Assembly: GCA_001801685.1 (NCBI GenBank)
Contig: MGYJ01000061.1
Span: 311,182 to 375,181 of the forward strand
Direction of reading: 5' to 3'
DNA from: Gammaproteobacteria bacterium RIFCSPHIGHO2_12_FULL_63_22
GTDB taxonomy: Bacteria; Pseudomonadota; Gammaproteobacteria; Xanthomonadales; Xanthomonadaceae
DNA: 64,000 nt
Shown: positions 58,892 through 64,000 of the stretch, one piece after another
How positions within the stretch are numbered: the stretch's first letter is position 1
How the letters are laid out: each line of letters opens with the position of its first letter
Translations under genes and position numbers: made by a program
Notes under the pieces: model-generated
What the model was told of the DNA's origin: nothing
Seen by the model: only the letters and a program-made list of their open reading frames with translations
Database searches by the model: none

Positions 58892-59788
58892 GTGGGTGGA
58901 GGACACGACCATGGCTCAGGGGGCGTCAAGTACGAAAAACCCTTGTGGTGGGCCTTCGGGCTCACTGCGGCGTTCCTCATCGCCGAGGTTATCGGTGGCC
59001 TGCTGACCAATAGCCTCGCCCTGCTCTCGGACGCCGCGCACATGGCTACCGACGTGGTCGCATTGGCGATTTCCCTGGTCGCGGTCAGGCTGAGTCGCAA
59101 GCCCCCAGACGCAAGGCAAACGTATGGATACGCTCGAATGGAAGCCATAGGCGCGCTGGTCAATGGCGGCATGCTGTTCCTGGTGGCGGGCTACATCCTG
59201 TGGGAGGCCGTCGGACGATTCCGGCAGCCGCCTGAGGTCTCGTCGACCGGCATGCTGGTGATCGCAGGCCTGGGATTGATCGTCAACCTGATCTCGATGC
59301 GCCTGCTGAAGGCCGGTAGCGGTGACAGCTTGAACATCAAGGGCGCCTACCTCGAAGTCTGGGCCGACATGCTCGGCTCGGTCGGCGTGATCATCGGCGC
59401 CGTCGTGATCATGATCAGTGGCTGGACGCTGGCTGACCCGATCATCGCCGTGCTCATCGGATTGTGGGTACTGCCGCGCACGTGGACACTGGTGCGTCAG
59501 GCGGGACAGGTGCTTATGCAAGGCGCACCCGGCGGACTGAATCTGGACACAGTGCGCGACATGATGTTGGCCCATCCGGGAATCCTCACGGTCCACGACC
59601 TGCACGTTTGGGCACTGGGCTCCAAAGAGCCGGTGCTGACCGCACACATTATTCTCAAGGACCAGGCCAGTGCCCCAGATGAGGTCAGGCAATCGCTGAT
59701 CGCGGCTTTGGCCGAGAAATTCGATATCGACCACGCCACGTTGCAAATAGAGGCCAGTACCGCGCACAAAGGTAACCAGCATGCGTAG
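58892..59788 (+). CDS. czcD: Cation diffusion facilitator (CzcD-type)
   Basis: The 298-residue exporter starts at GTG 58892, one base past the PII-like gene. A His/Gly N-terminus (GGGHDHGSGG) precedes six membrane segments. Site A residues are in SLALLSDAAHMATDVVALAI (helix 2) and YLEVWADMLGSVGVIIGA (helix 5). The cytoplasmic domain has HPGILTVHDLHVWALGS and the ending DHATLQIEA. It would exchange cytoplasmic Zn(II), Cd(II) or Co(II) for protons. The pair LEVWxDMLGSVGVI is close to CzcD. Confidence 0.9.
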   Translation: MGGGHDHGSGGVKYEKPLWWAFGLTAAFLIAEVIGGLLTNSLALLSDAAHMATDVVALAISLVAVRLSRKPPDARQTYGYARMEAIGALVNGGMLFLVAGYILWEAVGRFRQPPEVSSTGMLVIAGLGLIVNLISMRLLKAGSGDSLNIKGAYLEVWADMLGSVGVIIGAVVIMISGWTLADPIIAVLIGLWVLPRTWTLVRQAGQVLMQGAPGGLNLDTVRDMMLAHPGILTVHDLHVWALGSKEPVLTAHIILKDQASAPDEVRQSLIAALAEKFDIDHATLQIEASTAHKGNQHA

Positions 59789-59824
59789 TCCGTTTGCTAT
59801 TGCGGCCAACCAGAGGAAGTAGCG

Positions 59825-62044
59825 ATGAACGCACGTGATGAAGGCTCGGGAAAAGCCAGCGCAGACCAAAAGTGTTGCGACCACGCACCCGCGCCCGCAC
59901 CGACGGAAGCGGTCGCGCCCCAGGGCGATCCCGGCGTGTTCCGGATCGCAACCATGGACTGTGCAGTGGAAGAAAGCGAAATTCGTCGCGCGCTGGCGCC
60001 GGTCATCGGAGTGCTTGGCCTCACCTTCCAGCTAAGCGCAAGAACCATAAGGATCGACGCCCCCGCCGATGTAATGCCAACGGCGCTCGAAGCCATTCGG
60101 CAGGCGGGGTTCGATCCGCAGCCGGTGGCTCCGGTAGCATCGGGCGCGCACGCCGACTCGCCGGTGTCCGAGGGCCTGTGGAGATTGGGCCTCGCGCTCG
60201 CGTTGGCGATTTCCGCCGAACTGGTCGAGTTCTTCGCCCCCGGCACCCTGGTGTTCAAGGGGATCGGAATGGCGCTGGCCGTTGTCGCCATCGCCCTTGC
60301 GGGTATCTCGACCTATCGCAAGGGGCTGGCCTCCTTGCGACGCGGTCGCTTCAACATCAACGCGCTGATGGCAGTTGCGGTGACTGGCGCCTTCCTGATT
60401 GGTCAATGGCCGGAAGCGGCGATGGTGATGGCTCTCTACGCGATCGCCGAACTGATTGAAGCACGCGCACTGGATCGTGCGCGCAACGCCATCAAGAGCC
60501 TGCTCGACCTTGCCCCGGAAACGGCCGAATTGCGCCAGCCCGATGGAGGCTGGCGGGAAGTGCCGGCAGCCGAGGTGAGCCTGGAAGCTGTCGTCCGGAT
60601 CAAGCCGGGCGCGCGAGTACCGCTCGATGGAATCATCACTGCAGGCAGCAGCGCGGTGAACCAAGCCCCCGTTACGGGCGAAAGCATCCCGGTTGACAAG
60701 ACCGTGGGCGACCAACTATTCGCCGCCACCATCAACGACACTGGCACCCTGGAGATGCGGGTAACCGCGGCGTCGAGCAATACGATGCTCGCGCGCATCA
60801 TTCACGCCGTCGAGGAAGCACAAGGGGCGCGGGCACCCACTCAGCAGTTCGTCGACCGCTTTGCAGCGGTGTATACGCCGGTTGTCTTCGCGCTCGCCGT
60901 GGCCGTTGCGCTGCTGACGCCGTGGCTTATGGACTGGACGTGGACCCAGGCGTTTTACAAGGCGCTGGTCCTGTTGGTAATCGCCTGTCCCTGTGCATTG
61001 GTGATCGCCACGCCCGTGACCTTGGTCAGCGGCTTGGCTGCGGCGGCGCGGCGGGGAATAATCATCAAGGGCGGCGTCTACCTCGAAGGCGCGCGCAACT
61101 TGAAGGCGATTGCGCTGGACAAGACCGGCACGATCACTGAGGGTAAGCCGAGGCTGGTTGCCACGGAGCTGCGCCCGTCCAGTGTCGATGAAGCACAGGT
61201 ACTGCGATGGGCGGCATTGATGGCGGGAGAGTCGGACCATCCAGTATCAAGGGCAATTGCATCCGGGCTTGCCGCCAGCGAAGGAACGGTCGAACAGTTC
61301 ACTGCTTTGCCGGGACGGGGCGTCCAGGGAAGCGTCGATAGCCAGGAATTGATCCTCGGCAACCATCGGTTGATCGAAGACCGGGCACAATGCAGCGCGC
61401 AGTTGGAGGAACGGCTGGCCGAGCACGAAGCCCAGGGACGCTCAATCACGATGCTCGCCTCCCGGACCGAAGTGCTGGCAGTTTTCGCGGTGGCCGACAC
61501 CATCAAGGAAACCTCGCGCCAGGCCTTGGCCGAGTTGCACGCGCTGGGTGTGTCGTCGGTGATGCTGACGGGCGACAACTCGGCCACCGCAAGAACCATC
61601 GCGCAACACGCGGGCATAGATGACGCTCGTGGCGACTTGTTGCCCGACGACAAGCTTGCCGCCATCGAAGATATGCAGAAGCGATTCGGACCCACGGCGA
61701 TGACCGGCGATGGCATCAACGATTCGCCAGCGCTGGCGCGTGCCGATATCGGATTTGCCATGGGAGGCGCAGGCACGGACACGGCCATGGAGGCGGCGGA
61801 CGTCGTCATCATGAACGATGACCTGCGGCGAATTCCCGAGATGATCCGCTTGTCGCGTCGCACGCGCTCGGTGCTGCTGCAGAACATTTACCTCGCCCTC
61901 GGCGTGAAGGCGATTTTTCTGGTGCTCGCGGTATTTGGCAGCGCCACGATGTGGATGGCTGTGTTCGCGGATATGGGCGCGAGCCTCCTCGTAGTCTTCA
62001 ATGGCCTACGTCTGCTACGAACGGCGGTGCCGAAGCTGCTGTGA
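59825..62044 (+). CDS. Zn/Cd/Pb-exporting P1B-type ATPase
   Basis: The 739-residue pump has a Cys-bearing start (ADQKCCDHAPAPAP) and one N-terminal metal domain with MDCAVEESEIRRAL, the DCxxEE variant seen in Zn/Cd/Pb ATPases. Membrane motif CPC is in VIACPCALVIATP. Cytoplasmic motifs are TGESIPVDK, DKTGTITEGKP, SDHPVSRAI and MTGDGINDSPALARADIGFA. The last helix pattern with Asp (FADMGASLLVVFNGLRLL) marks the Zn/Cd/Pb group (ZntA/CadA/PbrA). It follows the CDF gene by 36 bases. Confidence 0.94.
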   Translation: MNARDEGSGKASADQKCCDHAPAPAPTEAVAPQGDPGVFRIATMDCAVEESEIRRALAPVIGVLGLTFQLSARTIRIDAPADVMPTALEAIRQAGFDPQPVAPVASGAHADSPVSEGLWRLGLALALAISAELVEFFAPGTLVFKGIGMALAVVAIALAGISTYRKGLASLRRGRFNINALMAVAVTGAFLIGQWPEAAMVMALYAIAELIEARALDRARNAIKSLLDLAPETAELRQPDGGWREVPAAEVSLEAVVRIKPGARVPLDGIITAGSSAVNQAPVTGESIPVDKTVGDQLFAATINDTGTLEMRVTAASSNTMLARIIHAVEEAQGARAPTQQFVDRFAAVYTPVVFALAVAVALLTPWLMDWTWTQAFYKALVLLVIACPCALVIATPVTLVSGLAAAARRGIIIKGGVYLEGARNLKAIALDKTGTITEGKPRLVATELRPSSVDEAQVLRWAALMAGESDHPVSRAIASGLAASEGTVEQFTALPGRGVQGSVDSQELILGNHRLIEDRAQCSAQLEERLAEHEAQGRSITMLASRTEVLAVFAVADTIKETSRQALAELHALGVSSVMLTGDNSATARTIAQHAGIDDARGDLLPDDKLAAIEDMQKRFGPTAMTGDGINDSPALARADIGFAMGGAGTDTAMEAADVVIMNDDLRRIPEMIRLSRRTRSVLLQNIYLALGVKAIFLVLAVFGSATMWMAVFADMGASLLVVFNGLRLLRTAVPKLL

Positions 62045-62219
62045 ATAGGAGTGAAATCCCGCTAAGCGAAGTCGTGCGCAAGTCACATCGGAGCGGGACA
62101 CCAAAGAACTGCGCACCGTAGAGGGGCTTCAAACGATGCCTCAACTTGACAGCAACGATTCTGTAGACCGAAGACCTATCTCGCCTTCGAATTTGTTTCA
62201 TCCGACAGGAGATTCACTC

Positions 62220-62896
62220 ATGATTCGCCGATTGCTGGTCCCGTTACTGTTTCTGTCTTCGTTCTCCGCCTGCGTCCAGGCTGGCGCCCCGGTTGGCGAT
62301 CCGCGTGCAGGTGTCGACTACGAAATCATGCCGATCCCACAGCCTGCTTACGGGCGGGGGAAAATCGAAGTCGCCGAAGTATTCAGCTACCGCTGCATTC
62401 ATTGGGCAGAATTCCAGCCGCTTGTAAATGCCTGGAAAAAACCATGCCAGCCGACGTGCGTTGGGAATACGTGCCTGCCGACTTTGGCGGCAGCTGGGAC
62501 GAGTTCGCCCGCGCCTATTTTGCTGCAGAGATTCTCGGCGCGCAGAAACGCACCCATGACGCCGTGTTCAAGGGAGTGTTCGTCGACCAATTGATCGAGA
62601 CCGGCACATCGGACGAGATTGCCGATATGTATGCGAAGTTCGGCGTCGATCGCGCGGAATTTGTGAGCACAGCGCGGAGCTTTGGCGTCACCACCAAGCT
62701 CAACCGTGCTCGCCAGTTCGCGCTGGGCAGCGGCGTCACTGGAACGCCGACGATCATCGTCAACGGAAAATATCGGGTAAATGTCACCAAGGACAGGGGC
62801 TTCCCCGGCATGCTGGCTACCACCGCGTTCCTAATCGCCGAGGAGCGCGCCATAGTGTCAGTGACCAAGGCGCGTGCCGCAGCAGAGAAGCCATGA
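62220..62896 (+). pseudogene. DsbA-like thioredoxin-fold protein, frameshifted
   Basis: The reading starts with a signal peptide (MIRRLLVPLLFLSSFSACVQ) and a DsbA opening (YEIMPIPQP, KIEVAEVFSYRCIHWAEFQP). After a run of six A at 62436-62441 the similarity moves to another frame: MPADVRWEYVPADFGGSWDE, then the cis-Pro motif SGVTGTPTIIVNGKYRVNV and the end. One A seems to be missing. The active site reads CIHW, not CxxC, so one of the two redox Cys is gone too. Both defects point to a decayed gene, although the indel could be an assembly error. Confidence 0.75.
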
Positions 62897-62965
62897 CGCA
62901 TCCGGGAAGAGCGGAGGCCAGGGCTGCATGGCAGCGCTTGTGCTTTCTACACAGGACATCGATTC

Positions 62966-63484
62966 ATGAAACGCATGTTTTTCGTAATAGTTGTTTCCAT
63001 CAGCCTTCCCGCCTGCGCCCAGTCGCCACCGCCGCCGTCGATAGGGGTCAAGGCCGGTGCCCAGAACTCATCGAGCACGCCAAGAAAAGCCGAGACAATC
63101 ATCGTCGCCGGCACGTCCGAAGCCCGCGCCCGTGACGCGCTGAGAAAGCTCAATCCGCAAATCAAGGTCGACCAGATCGTCGCAGCGCCAGTCGTGGGCT
63201 TCCGCGAGGCGATTGTGTCCGGCCAGGAGGTGTACATCTCCGACGTCGGTGAGTACTTGCTTCAGGGCACGCTGTACAACGTACAAGACAGGAAGGACCT
63301 AGGTGAAGCTAGCCTAGCCAAGGTGCGTGCCAAACTGCTCAAGAGCATTCCGGCCAGTGACCGGATCGTTATCGCGTCATCGAATTCCAGATACACCAAT
63401 TGGGCGCTGGGCGCCCGCCGTTTTTCTGCGTTGCAATGCCCGGCAGTTGCCGACACTATGGCGATCCGCGTGGCGCGTGCGTGA
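62966..63484 (+). CDS. DsbC-like N-terminal domain, catalytic part missing
   Basis: The 172-residue protein has a signal peptide ([20 protein letters not shown]) and a DsbC/DsbG dimerization domain: [60 protein letters not shown]. DsbC would go on with YTVTVFTDVxCxYC; here the frame reads [20 protein letters not shown] and ends soon after, so the thioredoxin domain with CxxC is lost. It is probably a decayed gene, but a stable truncated dimer is possible. It stands between the dsbA remnant and lspA. Confidence 0.65.
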   Translation: MKRMFFVIVVSISLPACAQSPPPPSIGVKAGAQNSSSTPRKAETIIVAGTSEARARDALRKLNPQIKVDQIVAAPVVGFREAIVSGQEVYISDVGEYLLQGTLYNVQDRKDLGEASLAKVRAKLLKSIPASDRIVIASSNSRYTNWALGARRFSALQCPAVADTMAIRVARA

Positions 63485-63510
63485 ACTGGATCGTGACTAG
63501 TTCGCGCCAG

Positions 63511-64000
63511 ATGGCCACCGCGAAGCACGAGCCCCGCGCCCTGGCATGGCTGATCGTTTCCGGGCTTGTTCTGCTACTGGATCAACTGAGCAAGCACTGG
63601 GTACTGACGACTCTTCCGGAACATAGCGCCGTGCCCGTCTTCGACGGCTGGTGGAACTGGTATCGGTCTTACAACACCGGTGCAGCATTCAGCTTTCTGT
63701 CCAATGCCGGCGGCTGGCAGAAGTACTTCTTCATCGGGCTGGCGCTGGCCATTACGGGTGTGCTGACTCATTGGCTGAGCAAGATACCCCGGCGGCATTG
63801 GCAGATCGCGCTGCCTTACACACTGGTGATCGGCGGCGCCTTGAGCAACGTGACGGACCGCTTGGTGCGTGGTCACGTGATCGACTTCATCCAATGGTAT
63901 TGGCAGGAATTTTACTGGCCGGCGTTCAATCTGGCCGATGCTGCGATCCTCGCTGGCGCGGCGGGTATCGCCGCGCAAGGCCTTTTTGCGAAGAAGAGGA
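63511..64000 (+). CDS. lspA: Lipoprotein signal peptidase II, island copy (3' partial)
   Basis: The frame is open to the window's end, giving 163 codons, close to the family's full length. Membrane segments are at about residues 10-27, 65-85, 100-120 and 130-150. The active-site regions are [19 protein letters not shown] and [15 protein letters not shown], with the two catalytic Asp in DRL and LAD. The ATG at 63511 is the likeliest start; a GTG at 63481 is in frame. The host copy normally lies next to ileS, so this is an extra, PbrC-like copy, known from lead and cadmium operons. Confidence 0.88.
   Translation, partial: MATAKHEPRALAWLIVSGLVLLLDQLSKHWVLTTLPEHSAVPVFDGWWNWYRSYNTGAAFSFLSNAGGWQKYFFIGLALAITGVLTHWLSKIPRRHWQIALPYTLVIGGALSNVTDRLVRGHVIDFIQWYWQEFYWPAFNLADAAILAGAAGIAAQGLFAKKR

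Larger units (their letters stand above)
27435..64000 (+). mobile_element. GInt-type genomic island inserted in recJ (right end beyond the window)
   Basis: The left edge is placed at the point where recJ coding similarity ends. The element has the GInt plan: an operon of three tyrosine recombinases plus one small helical protein (ginABCD) next to the insertion point, then cargo. The cargo here is more than 30 kb of metal-resistance genes plus a RecJ-type gene. GInts are reported to carry an AT-rich distal end and imperfect direct repeats; neither the distal end nor the recJ 3' half is present before base 64000, so the full length is unknown. The exact edge cannot be set without an empty site for comparison. 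Confidence 0.85.

Noticed and set aside
62430..62445. Programmed -1 frameshift at the A-run in the dsbA-like gene
   Set aside because: The in-frame codons (TGG AAA AAA CCA) do not form a good slippery heptamer for the needed shift, and the active-site Cys is also lost, so decay or a sequencing indel is simpler.
63574..63978. Antisense frame opposite lspA
   Set aside because: It is complementary to the conserved signal peptidase motifs and has no features of its own.
27447..64000. CRISPR array or prophage structural genes in the island
   Set aside because: No regularly spaced repeats, capsid, portal or terminase-like proteins were found; the cargo is metal resistance.

Overview
The window comes from a high-GC gammaproteobacterium, most likely of the Xanthomonadales/Lysobacterales. 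The basis is gene order: ssrA, smpB, ratA-ratB, bamE, fur, recN, hrcA-grpE-dnaK-dnaJ, dapB, carA, carB, greA, an RpfE-type gene and recJ lie in the order known from Xanthomonas and Xylella. The tmRNA tag (ANDDNYALAA) and the TonB-receptor-rich content fit. The species cannot be fixed from the sequence alone.

Bases 1-27434 are chromosome. They open with the 3' part of a hybrid histidine kinase, a small KGG-repeat stress protein, an ABC transporter pair, a TonB-dependent receptor of the heme/hemoglobin type and, divergent from it, a cytochrome cd1 nitrite reductase (nirS) with an extra N-terminal cytochrome c domain. The receptor and nirS share an upstream region holding a perfect FNR/DNR-type palindrome. 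A bidirectional terminator and the ssrA gene follow, then the housekeeping block: trans-translation, outer-membrane assembly, iron regulation, DNA repair, chaperones, lysine and carbamoyl-phosphate synthesis, and transcript cleavage. A one-pass membrane protein of unknown function sits between carA and carB.

At about 27435 recJ is cut in the middle: its reading frame ends three codons after the conserved IAPRL motif. An AT-rich leader follows, then four overlapping genes for three large tyrosine recombinases and one small helical protein. This is the ginABCD layout of GInt genomic islands. The first cargo gene is a complete, divergent RecJ-type DHH exonuclease, so the island appears to break the host recJ and supply a substitute. 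The other half of the host recJ is not in the window, so the island (more than 36.5 kb) runs past base 64000.

The rest of the island is metal resistance: a divergent mer module (merR; merT, merP, a GDCCVxC protein); a manganese riboswitch attached to a broken Mn exporter; a sterol-desaturase-family enzyme; a copper module (copL, copA, copB, a cytochrome c, an NTF2-like protein, a DUF411 protein, a four-helix Cys-rich protein, a MerR-type regulator and a Cu P-type ATPase); two PepSY membrane proteins; and a zinc/cadmium/cobalt module (short MerR-like protein, DUF3703, CzcI-like protein, czcCBA, a PII-like protein, a CDF exporter, a Zn/Cd/Pb P-type ATPase). It ends with remnants of dsbA and dsbC and a second-copy type lspA that runs off the window. 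Together these would move Hg, Cu and Zn/Cd/Co out of the cytoplasm and periplasm, with local MerR-type sensors switching the modules on.
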